Assembly: GCA_029834535.1 (NCBI GenBank)
Contig: JAQMWT010000106.1
Span: 1-64,000, forward strand
DNA length: 64,000 nucleotides
Origin: Chrysophaeum taylorii
Taxonomy: Eukaryota > Sar > Pelagophyceae > Pelagomonadales > Pelagomonadaceae
Reading direction: 5' to 3'
The position numbers and the translations under genes were made by a program. Positions within the stretch are counted from its first letter, which is position 1; each line of letters starts with the position of its first letter. This document shows positions 33,401-48,400 of the stretch, in pieces. The notes under the pieces are model-generated. The model had not been told where the DNA came from. It worked only from the letters and a program-made list of their open reading frames with translations, and did no database searches.

Positions 33401-36400
33401 GAGACTTTCTCCGAAGGCTCCGAGAACTGCTCGTCGCAGCTGGAAGATCCGCTGCCAACCCAAGCAAGGCTACCATCGTCCTCGCTGAACTGCACCTCGA
33501 ACCTCGAGCACGTGTCGTTGCCTCCGGCGACTTCGTCTCCAGAATGGAAGAGCGCGTACCATGGCTCGTCGTCAGATGAAACGTCCGCGCGCGCCCAAGC
33601 GCAATACGTCCGCGGTTCGGCTCCGCCGATGGCGGCATCGTCGCAGAAGACGTTGCTCGAGCCGTTGAAGAAAAGCGCGCCGGCGGAGTCGCCGAGTCGA
33701 TCGGTCGTTTCAGTTGCACCTCGGACCACGCAGGTCTGACCGTTGCCAGTGTAGTCGACGGCCAGACCGTCCTCGAACGGGAAGTAGGCGACCAAGCCAC
33801 CGAGATCAAAGCAAAACGTCGTCGGAGAGAAAGACGGCACAGAGCTCGGTGCTGGCGACGGCACTCGCGTAGGAACAAATGACGGACTGCTCGAGGGACC
33901 AGCCGTCGGCGCCGGCGACGGCACCAATGTCGGCGCCGGGCTTGGCCTGCATTTCGCGAGCCTAGCACTGAAGCGATCCGACGCTGTGAGCTTGTAGAGC
34001 TCCTCGATTTCCGATGTCGACAGCGCCGTGTCGAAAATCATGACATCGTCGATTGCGCCAACCCATCCAAGCGCGTCGCTGCTCGGTACATCTTCGACGT
34101 GACCGATGATGAAGTCCAGGTCGGAGCCCGTCAATACATCTTCCGGGGGCGTGTACGTCACCAGCAAGTCGCCATCGGCGTGAATAGAGACGTCGACGCC
34201 ATCGAAGCGGACGCACATGAAATGCCAGTCGCCCGAATTCGAGACTTTCTCCGAAGGCTCCGAGAACTGCTCGTCGCAGCTGGAAGATCCGCTGCCAACC
34301 CAAGCAAGGCTACCATCGTCCTCGCTGAACTGCACCTCGAACCTCGAGCACGTGTCGTTGCCTCCGGCGACTTCGTCTCCAGAATGGAAGAGCGCGTACC
34401 ATGGCTCGTCGTCAGATGAAACGTCCGCGCGCGCCCAAGCGCAATACGTCCGCGGTTCGGCTCCGCCGATGGCGGCATCGTCGCAGAAGACGTTGCTCGA
34501 GCCGTTGAAGAAAAGCGCGCCGGCGGAGTCGCCGAGTCGATCGGTCGTTTCAGTTGCACCTCGGACCACGCAGGTCTCGCCGTTGCCAGTGTAGTCGACG
34601 GCCAGACCGTCCTCGAACGGGAAGTAGGCGACCAAGCCACCGAGATCAAAGCAAAACGTCGTCGGAGAGAAAGACGGCACAGAGCTCGGTGCTGGCGACG
34701 GCACTCGCGTAGGAACAAATGACGGACTGCTCGAGGGACCAGCCGTCGGCGCCGGCGACGGCACCAATGTCGGCGCCGGGCTTGGCCTGCATTTCGCGAG
34801 CCTAGCACTGAAGCGATCCGACGCTGTGAGCTCGTAGAGCTCCTCGATTTCCGATGTCGACAGCGCCGTGTCGAAAATCATGACATCGTCGATTGCGCCA
34901 ACCCATCCAAGCGCGTCGCTGCTCGGTACATCTTCGACGTGACCGATGATGAAGTCCAGGTCGGAGCCCGTCAATACATCTTCCGGGGGCGTGTACGTCA
35001 CCAGCAAGTCGCCATCGGCGTGAATAGAGACGTCGACGCCATCGAAGCGGACGCACATGAAATGCCAGTCGCCCGAATTCGAGACTTTCTCCGAAGGCTC
35101 CGAGAACTGCTCGTCGCAGCTGGAAGATCCGCTGCCAACCCAAGCAAGGCTACCATCGTCCTCGCTGAACTGCACCTCGAACCTCGAGCACGTGTCGTTG
35201 CCTCCGGCGACTTCGTCTCCAGAATGGAAGAGCGCGTACCATGGCTCGTCGTCAGATGAAACGTCCGCGCGCGCCCAAGCGCAATACGTCCGCGGTTCGG
35301 CTCCGCCGATGGCGGCATCGTCGCAGAAGACGTTGCTCGAGCCGTTGAAGAAAAGCGCGCCGGCGGAGTCGCCGAGTCGATCGGTCGTTTCAGTTGCACC
35401 TCGGACCACGCAGGTCTGCCGTTGCCAGTGTAGTCGACGGCCAGACCGTCCTCGAACGGGAAGTAGGCGACCAAGCCACCGAGATCAAAGCAAAACGTCG
35501 TCGGAGAGAAAGACGGCACAGAGCTCGGTGCTGGCGACGGCACTCGCGTAGGAACAAATGACGGACTGCTCGAGGGACCAGCCGTCGGCGCCGGCGACGG
35601 CACCAATGTCGGCGCCGGGCTTGGCCTGCATTTCGCGAGCCTAGCACTGAAGCGATCCGACGCTGTGAGCTTGTAGAGCTCCTCGATTTCCGATGTCGAC
35701 AGCGCCGTGTCGAAAATCATGACATCGTCGATTGCGCCAACCCATCCAAGCGCGTCGCTGCTCGGTACATCTTCGACGTGACCGATGATGAAGTCCAGGT
35801 CGGAGCCCGTCAATACATCTTCCGGGGGCGTGTACGTCACCAGCAAGTCGCCATCGGCGTGAATAGAGACGTCGACGCCATCGAAGCGGACGCACATGAA
35901 ATGCCAGTCGCCCGAATTCGAGACTTTCTCCGAAGGCTCCGAGAACTGCTCGTCGCAGCTGGAAGATCCGCTGCCAACCCAAGCAAGGCTACCATCGTCC
36001 TCGCTGAACTGCACCTCGAACCTCGAGCACGTGTCGTTGCCTCCGGCGACTTCGTCTCCAGAATGGAAGAGCGCGTACCATGGCTCGTCGTCAGATGAAA
36101 CGTCCGCGCGCGCCCAAGCGCAATACGTCCGCGGTTCGGCTCCGCCGATGGCGGCATCGTCGCAGAAGACGTTGCTCGAGCCGTTGAAGAAAAGCGCGCC
36201 GGCGGAGTCGCCGAGTCGATCGGTCGTTTCAGTTGCACCTCGGACCACGCAGGTCTCGCCGTTGCCAGTGTAGTCGACGGCCAGACCGTCCTCGAACGGG
36301 AAGTAGGCGACCAAGCCACCGAGATCAAAGCAAAACGTCGTCGGAGAGAAAGACGGCACAGAGCTCGGTGCTGGCGACGGCACTCGCGTAGGAACAAATG

Positions 36401-39400
36401 ACGGACTGCTCGAGGGACCAGCCGTCGGCGCCGGCGACGGCACCAATGTCGGCGCCGGGCTTGGCCTGCATTTCGCGAGCCTAGCACTGAAGCGATCCGA
36501 CGCTGTGAGCTTGTAGAGCTCCTCGATTTCCGATGTCGACAGCGCCGTGTCGAAAATCATGACATCGTCGATTGCGCCAACCCATCCAAGCGCGTCGCTG
36601 CTCGGTACATCTTCGACGTGACCGATGATGAAGTCCAGGTCGGAGCCCGTCAATACATCTTCCGGGGGCGTGTACGTCACCAGCAAGTCGCCATCGGCGT
36701 GAATAGAGACGTCGACGCCATCGAAGCGGACGCACATGAAATGCCAGTCGCCCGAATTCGAGACTTTCTCCGAAGGCTCCGAGAACTGCTCGTCGCAGCT
36801 GGAAGATCCGCTGCCAACCCAAGCAAGGCTACCATCGTCCTCGCTGAACTGCACCTCGAACCTCGAGCACGTGTCGTTGCCTCCGGCGACTTCGTCTCCA
36901 GAATGGAAGAGCGCGTACCATGGCTCGTCGTCAGATGAAACGTCCGCGCGCGCCCAAGCGCAATACGTCCGCGGTTCGGCTCCGCCGATGGCGGCATCGT
37001 CGCAGAAGACGTTGCTCGAGCCGTTGAAGAAAAGCGCGCCGGCGGAGTCGCCGAGTCGATCGGTCGTTTCAGTTGCACCTCGGACCACGCAGGTCTGACC
37101 GTTGCCAGTGTAGTCGACGGCCAGACCGTCCTCGAACGGGAAGTAGGCGACCAAGCCACCGAGATCAAAGCAAAACGTCGTCGGAGAGAAAGACGGCACA
37201 GAGCTCGGTGCTGGCGACGGCACTCGCGTAGGAACAAATGACGGACTGCTCGAGGGACCAGCCGTCGGCGCCGGCGACGGCACCAATGTCGGCGCCGGGC
37301 TTGGCCTGCATTTCGCGAGCCTAGCACTGAAGCGATCCGACGCTGTGAGCTTGTAGAGCTCCTCGATTTCCGATGTCGACAGCGCCGTGTCGAAAATCAT
37401 GACATCGTCGATTGCGCCAACCCATCCAAGCGCGTCGCTGCTCGGTACATCTTCGACGTGACCGATGATGAAGTCCAGGTCGGAGCCCGTCAATACATCT
37501 TCCGGGGGCGTGTACGTCACCAGCAAGTCGCCATCGGCGTGAATAGAGACGTCGACGCCATCGAAGCGGACGCACATGAAATGCCAGTCGCCCGAATTCG
37601 AGACTTTCTCCGAAGGCTCCGAGAACTGCTCGTCGCAGCTGGAAGATCCGCTGCCAACCCAAGCAAGGCTACCATCGTCCTCGCTGAACTGCACCTCGAA
37701 CCTCGAGCACGTGTCGTTGCCTCCGGCGACTTCGTCTCCAGAATGGAAGAGCGCGTACCATGGCTCGTCGTCAGATGAAACGTCCGCGCGCGCCCAAGCG
37801 CAATACGTCCGCGGTTCGGCTCCGCCGATGGCGGCATCGTCGCAGAAGACGTTGCTCGAGCCGTTGAAGAAAAGCGCGCCGGCGGAGTCGCCCAGCCGAT
37901 CGGTCGTTTCAGTTGCACCTCGGACCACGCAGGTCTCGCCGTTGCCAGTGTAGTCGACGGCCAGACCGTCCTCGAACGGGAAGTAGGCGACCAAGCCACC
38001 GAGATCAAAGCAAAACGTCGTCGGAGAGAAAGACGGCACAGAGCTCGGTGCAGGCGACGGCACTCGCGTAGGAACAAATGACGGACTGCTCGAGGGACCA
38101 GCCGTCGGCGCCGGCGACGGCACCAATGTCGGCGCCGGGCTTGGCCTGCATTTCGCGAGCCTAGCACTGAAGCGATCCGACTCTGTCAGCTTGTAGAGCT
38201 CCTCGATTTCCGATGTCGACAGCGCCGTGTCGAAAATCATGACATCGTCGATTGCGCCAACCCATCCAAGCGCGTCGCTGCTCGGTACATCTTCGACGTG
38301 ACCGATGATGAAGTCCAGGTCGGAGCCCGTCAATACATCTTCCGGGGGCGTGTACGTCACCAGCAAGTCGCCATCGGCGTGAATAGAGACGTCGACGCCA
38401 TCGAAGCGGACGCACATGAAATGCCAGTCGCCCGAATTCGAGACTTTCTCCGAAGGCTCCGAGAACTGCTCGTCGCAGCTGGAAGATCCGCTGCCAACCC
38501 AAGCAAGGCTACCATCGTCCTCGCTGAACTGCACCTCGAACCTCGAGCACGTGTCGTTGCCTCCGGCGACTTCGTCTCCAGAATGGAAGAGCGCGTACCA
38601 TGGCTCGTCGTCAGATGAAACGTCCGCGCGCGCCCAAGCGCAATACGTCCGCGGTTCGGCTCCGCCGATGGCGGCATCGTCGCAGAAGACGTTGCTCGAG
38701 CCGTTGAAGAAAAGCGCGCCGGCGGAGTCGCCCAGCCGATCGGTCGTTTCAGTTGCACCTCGGACCACGCAGGTCTGACCGTTGCCAGTGTAGTCGACGG
38801 CCAGACCGTCCTCGAACGGGAAGTAGGCGACCAAGCCACCGAGATCAAAGCAAAACGTCGTCGGAGAGAAAGACGGCACAGAGCTAGGTAAGGAAGTCGG
38901 CGCGCTTGTCGGGGTAGACGTGGGGATGCTCGTCGGCACCGACGTAGGCGTGCTGACCGGCGCACCCGAGGGCCTCACAGTCGGAGCTGGCGATGGCACC
39001 GACGATGGCACGGCCGTCGGCGCTGCACTCGGGCCAGCGGACGAGGCACCACTCGGCAAGGAGCTCGGCACGGCAGTTGGCACCAAGCTAGGTAAGGAAG
39101 TCGGCGCGCTTGTCGGGGCAGACGTGGGGATGCTCGTCGGCACCGACGTAGGCGTGCTGACCGGCGCACCCGAGGGCCTCACAGTCGGAGCTGGCGATGG
39201 CACCGACGATGGCACGGCCGTCGGCGCTGCACTCGGGCCAGCGGACGAGGCACCACTCGGCAAGGAGCTCGGCACGGCAGTTGGCACCAAGCTAGGTAAG
39301 GAAGTCGGCGCGCTTGTCGGGGCAGACGTGGGGATGCTCGTCGGCACCGACGTAGGCGTGCTGACCGGCGCACCCGAGGGCCTCACAGTCGGAGCTGGCG

Positions 39401-42400
39401 ATGGCACCGACGATGGCACGGCCGTCGGCGCTGCACTCGGGCCAGCGGACGAGGCACCACTCGGCATGGAGCTCGGCACGGCAGTCGGCACCAAGCTAGG
39501 TAAGGAAGTCGGCGCGCTTGTCGGGGTAGACGTGGGGATGCTCGTCGGCACCGACGTAGGCGTGCTGACCGGCGCACCCGAGGGCCTCACAGTCGGAGCT
39601 GGCGATGGCACCGACGATGGCACGGCCGTCGGCGCTGCACTCGGGCCAGCGGACGAGGCACCACTCGGCAAGGAGCTCGGCACGGCAGTCGGCACCAAGC
39701 TAGGTAAGGAAGTCGGCGCGCTTGTCGGGGTAGACGTGGGGATGCTCGTCGGCACCGACGTAGGCGTGCTGACCGGCGCACCCGAGGGCCTCACAGTCGG
39801 AGCTGGCGATGGCACCGACGATGGCACGGCCGTCGGCGCTGCACTCGGGCCAGCGGACGAGGCACCACTCGGCAAGGAGCTCGGCACGGCAGTCGGCACC
39901 AAGCTAGGTAAGGAAGTCGGCGCGCTTGTCGGGGTAGACGTGGGGATGCTCGTCGGCACCGACGTAGGCGTGCTGACCGGCGCACCCGAGGGCCTCACAG
40001 TCGGAGCTGGCGATGGCACCGACGATGGCACGGCCGTCGGCGCTGCACTCGGGCCAGCGGACGAGGCACCACTCGGCATGGAGCTCGGCACGGCAGTCGG
40101 CACCAAGCTAGGTAAGGAAGTCGGCGCGCTTGTCGGGGCAGACGTGGGGATGCTCGTCGGCACCGACGTAGGCGTGCTGACCGGCGCACCCGAGGGCCTC
40201 ACAGTCGGAGCTGGCGATGGCACCGACGATGGCACGGCCGTCGGCGCTGCACTCGGGCCAGCGGACGAGGCACCACTCGGCATGGAGCTCGGCACGGCAG
40301 TCGGCACCAAGCTAGGTAAGGAAGTCGGCGCGCTTGTCGGGGCAGACGTGGGGATGCTCGTCGGCACCGACGTAGGCGTGCTGACCGGCGCACCCGAGGG
40401 CCTCACAGTCGGAGCTGGCGATGGCACCGACGATGGCACGGCCGTCGGCGCTGCACTCGGGCCAGCGGACGAGGCACCACTCGGCAAGGAGCTCGGCACG
40501 GCAGTCGGCACCAAGCTAGGTAAGGAAGTCGGCGCGCTTGTCGGGGTAGACGTGGGGATGCTCGTCGGCACCGACGTAGGCGTGCTGACCGGCGCACCCG
40601 AGGGCCTCACAGTCGGAGCTGGCGATGGCACCGACGATGGCACGGCCGTCGGCGCTGCACTCGGGCCAGCGGACGAGGCACCACTCGGCATGGAGCTCGG
40701 CACGGCAGTCGGCACCAAGCTAGGTAAGGAAGTCGGCGCGCTTGTCGGGGCAGACGTGGGGATGCTCGTCGGCACCGACGTAGGCGTGCTGACCGGCGCA
40801 CCCGAGGGCCTCACAGTCGGAGCTGGCGATGGCACCGACGATGGCACGGCCGTCGGCGCTGCACTCGGGCCAGCGGACGAGGCACCACTCGGCAAGGAGC
40901 TCGGCACGGCAGTCGGCACCAAGCTAGGTAAGGAAGTCGGCGCGCTTGTCGGGGTAGACGTGGGGATGCTCGTCGGCACCGACGTAGGCGTGCTGACCGG
41001 CGCACCCGAGGGCCTCACAGTCGGAGCTGGCGATGGCACCGACGATGGCACGGCCGTCGGCGCTGCACTCGGGCCAGCGGACGAGGCACCACTCGGCAAG
41101 GAGCTCGGCAAGGCAGTCGGCACCAAGCTAGGTGAGGAAGTCGGCGCGCTTGTCGGGGCAGACGTGGGGATGCTCGTCGGCACCGACGTAGGCGTGCTGA
41201 CCGGCGCACCCGAGGGCCTCACAGTCGGAGCTGGCGATGGCACCGACGATGGCACGGCCGTCGGCGCTGCACTCGGGCCAGCGGACGAGGCACCACTCGG
41301 CAAAGAGCTCGGCACGGCAGTCGGCACCAAGCTAGGTAAGGAAGTCGGCGCGCTTGTCGGGGTAGACGTGGGGATGCTCGTCGGCACCGACGTAGGCGTG
41401 CTGACCGGCGCACCCGAGGGCCTCACAGTCGGAGCTGGCGATGGCACCGACGATGGCACGGCCGTCGGCGCTGCACTCGGGCCAGCGGACGAGGCACTAC
41501 TCGGCAAGGAGCTCGGCAAGCCAGTCGGCGCCGCGCTCGGTCCAGAAGAAGGCGCGCTCGTCGGGGCAGACGTGGGCGTGCTCGTTGGCAGCGACGTGGG
41601 CGCGCTCGCCGGCAAACCCGAGGGACTTACCGTCGGCACCGCAGAGGGCGACGACGATGGCGAGGCCGTCGGCGCCGCGCTCGGTCGCTTCGAAGGAGCG
41701 ACACTTGGAACGGATGAGGGAGTGCTCGACGGGAGCGCCGTGGGGGCGCTCGCGGGCAAACCCGAGGGACTGGCTGTCGGCCCCGACGTCGGCAACGACG
41801 TCGGCGCCGGACTTGGTCTGCATCTTTCCAGCCTAGCACTGAACCGATCCGACTCGGTCAGCTTGTAGAGCTCGTCGATCTCTCGTGTCGCGAGGGCCTG
41901 GTCGAAGACCATGACATCATCGATCGCGCCGACCCATCCCAGCAGGTCGCTGCTTGGCACGTTCTCGACGTGTCCGACGATGAGGTCTAGGTCGGGGCCC
42001 GTCGCGACATCTTCAGGAGGCGTGTACGTCACCAACAACTCGCCGTCGGCGTGGATAAACACGTCGACGCCATCATAGCTCACGCACAGAAAATGCCAAT
42101 CGCTCGGGTTGGCCACTGTCTCAGACGCGTTTAAGAATTGCTCGTCGCAGTTGGACGGCCCGCTGCCGACCCAGGATAGGCCGCCATCGTCGTCGCTGAA
42201 CCTGAGCTCGAACCTCGAGCACGTCGATCCGGCGACTTCATCTCCGGAATGGAACAGCGCGTACCACGGCTCGTCGTCCGACGAGACGTCGGCGCGTGCC
42301 CAGGCGCAATACGTCCGCGGGTCCGCGCCGCCGGCAGCCACATCGTCGCAAAGCACGTTGCTCGAGCCATCAAAAAGAAGCGCGCCGCTCGAGTCGCCGA

Positions 42401-45400
42401 GACGATCCGTCGTTGGGGTAGCACCTTGGACCACGCAGTTCTGGCCGCTGCCGGTGTAGTCGACGGCCGCGCCGTCCTCGAATGGGAAGTACGCGACCAT
42501 TCCCAGCCCGTCGAGATCGTAGCAAAACGTCGTCGGCAAGCCAGTCGGCGCCGCGCTCGGTCCAGAAGAAGGCGCGCTCGTCGGGGCAGACGTGGGCGTG
42601 CTCGTTGGCAGCGACGTGGGCGCGCTCGCCGGCAAACCCGAGGGACTTACCGTCGGCACCGCAGAGGGCGACGACGATGGCGAGGCCGTCGGCGCCGCGC
42701 TCGGTCGCTTCGAAGGAGCGACACTTGGAACGGATGAGGGAGTGCTCGACGGGAGCGCCGTGGGGGCGCTTGCGGGCAAACCCGAGGGACTGGCTGTCGG
42801 CCCCGACGTCGGCAACGACGTCGGCGCCGGACTTGGTCTGCATCTTTCCAGCCTAGCACTGAACCGATCCGACTCGGTCAGCTTGTAGAGCTCGTCGATC
42901 TCTCGTGTCGCGAGGGCCTGGTCGAAGACCATGACATCATCGATCGCGCCGACCCATCCCAGCAGGTCGCTGCTTGGCACGTTCTCGACGTGTCCGACGA
43001 TGAGGTCTAGGTCGGGGCCCGTCGCGACATCTTCAGGAGGCGTGTACGTCACCAACAACTCGCCGTCGGCGTGGATAAACACGTCGACGCCATCATAGCT
43101 CACGCACAGAAAATGCCAATCGCTCGGGTTGGCCACTGTCTCAGACGCGTTTAAGAATTGCTCGTCGCAGTTGGACGGCCCGCTGCCGACCCAGGATAGG
43201 CCGCCATCGTCGTCGCTGAACCTGAGCTCGAACCTCGAGCACGTCGATCCGGCGACTTCATCTCCGGAATGGAACAGCGCGTACCACGGCTCGTCGTCCG
43301 ACGAGACGTCGGCGCGTGCCCAGGCGCAATACGTCCGCGGGTCCGCGCCGCCGGCAGCCACATCGTCGCAAAGCACGTTGCTCGAGCCATCAAAAAGAAG
43401 CGCGCCGCTCGAGTCGCCGAGACGATCCGTCGTTGGGGTAGCACCTTGGACCACGCAGTTCTGGCCGCTGCCGGTGTAGTCGACGGCCGCGCCGTCCTCG
43501 AATGGGAAGTACGCGACCATTCCCAGCCCGTCGAGATCGTAGCAAAACGTCGTCGGCAAGCCAGTCGGCGCCGCGCTCGGTCCAGAAGAAGGCGCGCTCG
43601 TCGGGGCAGACGTGGGCGTGCTCGTTGGCAGCGACGTGGGCGCGCTCGCCGGCAAACCCGAGGGACTTACCGTCGGCACCGCAGAGGGCGACGACGATGG
43701 CGAGGCCGTCGGCGCCGCGCTCGGTCGCTTCGAAGGAGCGACACTTGGAACGGATGAGGGAGTGCTCGACGGGAGCGCCGTGGGGGCGCTTGCGGGCAAA
43801 CCCGAGGGACTGGCTGTCGGCCCCGACGTCGGCGCCGGACTTGGTCTGCATCTTTCCAGCCTAGCACTGAACCGATCCGACTCGGTCAGCTTGTAGAGCT
43901 CGTCGATCTCTCGTGTCGCGAGGGCCTGGTCGAAGACCATGACATCATCGATCGCGCCGACCCATCCCAGCAGGTCGCTGCTTGGCACGTTCTCGACGTG
44001 TCCGACGATGAGGTCTAGGTCGGGGCCCGTCGCGACATCTTCAGGAGGCGTGTACGTCACCAACAACTCGCCGTCGGCGTGGATAAACACGTCGACGCCG
44101 TCATAGCTCACGCACAGAAAATGCCAATCGCTCGGGTTGGCCACTGTCTCAGACGCGTTTAAGAATTGCTCGTCGCAGTTGGACGGCCCGCTGCCGACCC
44201 AGGATAGGCCGCCATCGTCGTCGCTGAACCTGAGCTCGAACCTCGAGCACGTCGATCCGGCGACTTCATCTCCGGAATGGAACAGCGCGTACCACGGCTC
44301 GTCGTCCGACGAGACGTCGGCGCGTGCCCAGGCGCAATACGTCCGCGGGTCCGCGCCGCCGGCAGCCACATCGTCGCAAAGCACGTTGCTCGAGCCATCA
44401 AAAAGAAGCGCGCCGCTCGAGTCGCCGAGACGATCCGTCGTTGGGGTAGCACCTTGGACCACGCAGTTCTGGCCGCTGCCGGTGTAGTCGACGGCCGCGC
44501 CGTCCTCGAATGGGAAGTACGCGACCATTCCCAGCCCGTCGAGATCGTAGCAAAACGTCGTCGGCAAGCCAGTCGGCGCCGCGCTCGGTCCAGAAGAAGG
44601 CGCGCTCGTCGGGGCAGACGAGGGCGTGCTCGTTGGCAGCGACGTGGGCGCGCTCGCCGGCAAACCCGAGGGACTTACCGTCGGCACCGCAGAGGGCGAC
44701 GACGATGGCGAGGCCGTCGGCGCCGCGCTCGGTCGCTTCGAAGGAGCGACACTTGGAACGGATGAGGGAGTGCTCGACGGGAGCGCCGTGGGGGCGCTGC
44801 GGGCAAACCCGAGGGACTGGCTGTCGGCCCCGACGTCGGCAACGACGTCGGCGCCGGACTTGGTCTGCATCTTTCCAGCCTAGCACTGAACCGATCCGAC
44901 TCGGTCAGCTTGTAGAGCTCGTCGATCTCTCGTGTCGCGAGGGCCTGGTCGAAGACCATGACGTCATCGATCGCGCCGACCCATCCCAGCAGGTCGCTGC
45001 TTGGCACGTTCTCGACGTGTCCGACGATGAGGTCTAGGTCGGGGCCCGTCGCGACATCTTCAGGAGGCGTGTACGTCACCAACAACTCGCCGTCGGCGTG
45101 GATAAACACGTCGACGCCATCATAGCTCACGCACAGAAAATGCCAATCGCTCGGGTTGGCCACTGTCTCAGACGCGTTTAAGAATTGCTCGTCGCAGTTG
45201 GACGGCCCGCTGCCGACCCAGGATAGGCCGCCATCGTCGTCGCTGAACCTGAGCTCGAACCTCGAGCACGTCGATCCGGCGACTTCATCTCCGGAATGGA
45301 ACAGCGCGTACCACGGCTCGTCGTCCGACGAGACGTCGGCGCGTGCCCAGGCGCAATACGTCCGCGGGTCCGCGCCGCCGGCAGCCACATCGTCGCAAAG

Positions 45401-48400
45401 CACGTTGCTCGAGCCATCAAAAAGAAGCGCGCCGCTCGAGTCGCCGAGACGATCCGTCGTTGGGGTAGCACCTTGGACCACGCAGTTCTGGCCGCTGCCG
45501 GTGTAGTCGACGGCCGCGCCGTCCTCGAATGGGAAGTACGCGACCATTCCCAGCCCGTCGAGATCGTAGCAAAACGTCGTCGGCAAGCCAGTCGGCGCCG
45601 CGCTCGGTCCAGAAGAAGGCGCGCTCGTCGGGGCAGACGAGGGCGTGCTCGTTGGCAGCGACGTGGGCGCGCTCGCCGGCAAACCCGAGGGACTTACCGT
45701 CGGCACCGCAGAGGGCGACGACGATGGCGAGGCCGTCGGCGCCGCGCTCGGTCGCTTCGAAGGAGCGACACTTGGAACGGATGAGGAGTGCTCGACGGGA
45801 GCGCCGTGGGGGCGCTCGCGGGCAAACCCGAGGGACTGGCTGTCGGCCCCGACGTCGGCAACGACGTCGGCGCCGGACTTGGTCTGCATCTTTCCAGCCT
45901 AGCACTGAACCGATCCGACTCGGTCAGCTTGTAGAGCTCGTCGATCTCGTGTCGCGAGGGCCTGGTCGAAGACCATGACATCATCGATCGCGCCGACCCA
46001 TCCCAGCAGGTCGCTGCTTGGCACGTTCTCGACGTGTCCGACGATGAGGTCTAGGTCGGGGCCCGTCGCGACATCTTCAGGAGGCGTGTACGTCACCAAC
46101 AACTCGCCGTCGGCGTGGATAAACACGTCGACGCCATCATAGCTCACGCACAGAAAATGCCAATCGCTCGGGTTGGCCACTGTCTCAGACGCGTTTAAGA
46201 ATTGCTCGTCGCAGTTGGACGGCCCGCTGCCGACCCAGGATAGGCCGCCATCGTCGTCGCTGAACCTGAGCTCGAACCTCGAGCACGTCGATCCGGCGAC
46301 TTCATCTCCGGAATGGAACAGCGCGTACCACGGCTCGTCGTCCGACGAGACGTCGGCGCGTGCCCAGGCGCAATACGTCCGCGGGTCCGCGCCGCCGGCA
46401 GCCACATCGTCGCAAAGCACGTTGCTCGAGCCATCAAAAAGAAGCGCGCCGCTCGAGTCGCCGAGACGATCCGTCGTTGGGGTAGCACCTTGGACCACGC
46501 AGTTCTGGCCGCTGCCGGTGTAGTCGACGGCCGCGCCGTCCTCGAATGGGAAGTACGCGACCATTCCCAGCCCGTCGAGATCGTAGCAAAACGTCGTCGG
46601 CAAGCCAGTCGGCGCCGCGCTCGGTCCAGAAGAAGGCGCGCTCGTCGGGGCAGACGTGGGCGTGCTCGTTGGCAGCGACGTGGGCGCGCTCGCCGGCAAA
46701 CCCGAGGGACTTACCGTCGGCACCGCAGAGGGCGACGACGATGGCGAGGCCGTCGGCGCCGCGCTCGGTCGCTTCGAAGGAGCGACACTTGGAACGGATG
46801 AGGGAGTGCTCGACGGGAGCGCCGTGGGGGCGCTCGCGGGCAAACCCGAGGGACTGGCTGTCGGCCCCGACGTCGGCAACGACGTCGGCGCCGGACTTGG
46901 TCTGCATCTTTCCAGCCTAGCACTGAACCGATCCGACTCGGTCAGCTTGTAGAGCTCGTCGATCTCTCGTGTCGCGAGGGCCTGGTCGAAGACCATGACA
47001 TCATCGATCGCGCCGACCCATCCCAGCAGGTCGCTGCTTGGCACGTTCTCGACGTGTCCGACGATGAGGTCTAGGTCGGGGCCCGTCGCGACATCTTCAG
47101 GAGGCGTGTACGTCACCAACAACTCGCCGTCGGCGTGGATAAACACGTCGACGCCATCATAGCTCACGCACAGAAAATGCCAATCGCTCGGGTTGGCCAC
47201 TGTCTCAGACGCGTTTAAGAATTGCTCGTCGCAGTTGGACGGCCCGCTGCCGACCCAGGATAGGCCGCCATCGTCGTCGCTGAACCTGAGCTCGAACCTC
47301 GAGCACGTCGATCCGGCGACTTCATCTCCGGAATGGAACAGCGCGTACCACGGCTCGTCGTCCGACGAGACGTCGGCGCGTGCCCAGGCGCAATACGTCC
47401 GCGGGTCCGCGCCGCCGGCAGCCACATCGTCGCAAAGCACGTTGCTCGAGCCATCAAAAAGAAGCGCGCCGCTCGAGTCGCCGAGACGATCCGTCGTTGG
47501 GGTAGCACCTTGGACCACGCAGTTCTGGCCGCTGCCGGTGTAGTCGACGGCCGCGCCGTCCTCGAATGGGAAGTACGCGACCATTCCCAGCCCGTCGAGA
47601 TCGTAGCAAAACGTCGTCGGCAAGCCAGTCGGCGCCGCGCTCGGTCCAGAAGAAGGCGCGCTCGTCGGGGCAGACGGGGCGTGCTCGTTGGCAGCGACGT
47701 GGGCGCGCTCGCCGGCAAACCCGAGGGACTTACCGTCGGCACCGCAGAGGGCGACGACGATGGCGAGGCCGTCGGCGCCGCGCTCGGTCGCTTCGAAGGA
47801 GCGACACTTGGAACGGATGAGGGAGTGCTCGACGGGAGCGCCGTGGGGGCGCTCGCGGGCAAACCCGAGGGACTGGCTGTCGGCCCCGACGTCGGCAACG
47901 ACGTCGGCGCCGGACTTGGTCTGCATCTTTCCAGCCTAGCACTGAACCGATCCGACTCGGTCAGCTTGTAGAGCTCGTCGATCTCTCGTGTCGCGAGGGC
48001 CTGGTCGAAGACCATGACATCATCGATCGCGCCGACCCATCCCAGCAGGTCGCTGCTTGGCACGTTCTCGACGTGTCCGACGATGAGGTCTAGGTCGGGG
48101 CCCGTCGCGACATCTTCAGGAGGCGTGTACGTCACCAACAACTCGCCGTCGGCGTGGATAAACACGTCGACGCCATCATAGCTCACGCACAGAAAATGCC
48201 AATCGCTCGGGTTGGCCACTGTCTCAGACGCGTTTAAGAATTGCTCGTCGCAGTTGGACGGCCCGCTGCCGACCCAGGATAGGCCGCCATCGTCGTCGCT
48301 GAACCTGAGCTCGAACCTCGAGCACGTCGATCCGGCGACTTCATCTCCGGAATGGAACAGCGCGTACCACGGCTCGTCGTCCGACGAGACGTCGGCGCGT

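Noticed and set aside
38884-41508. CRISPR-like regular repeats
   Set aside because: The whole 204-bp unit is repeated and coding; there are no short repeats with unique spacers.
38920-41868. 982-codon plus-strand open frame
   Set aside because: It lies wholly over the Pro/Ser/Thr repeat block and last linker of the giant gene. Its openness follows from the repeat codon pattern, and the minus-strand frame continues into recognisable LamG domains on both sides.
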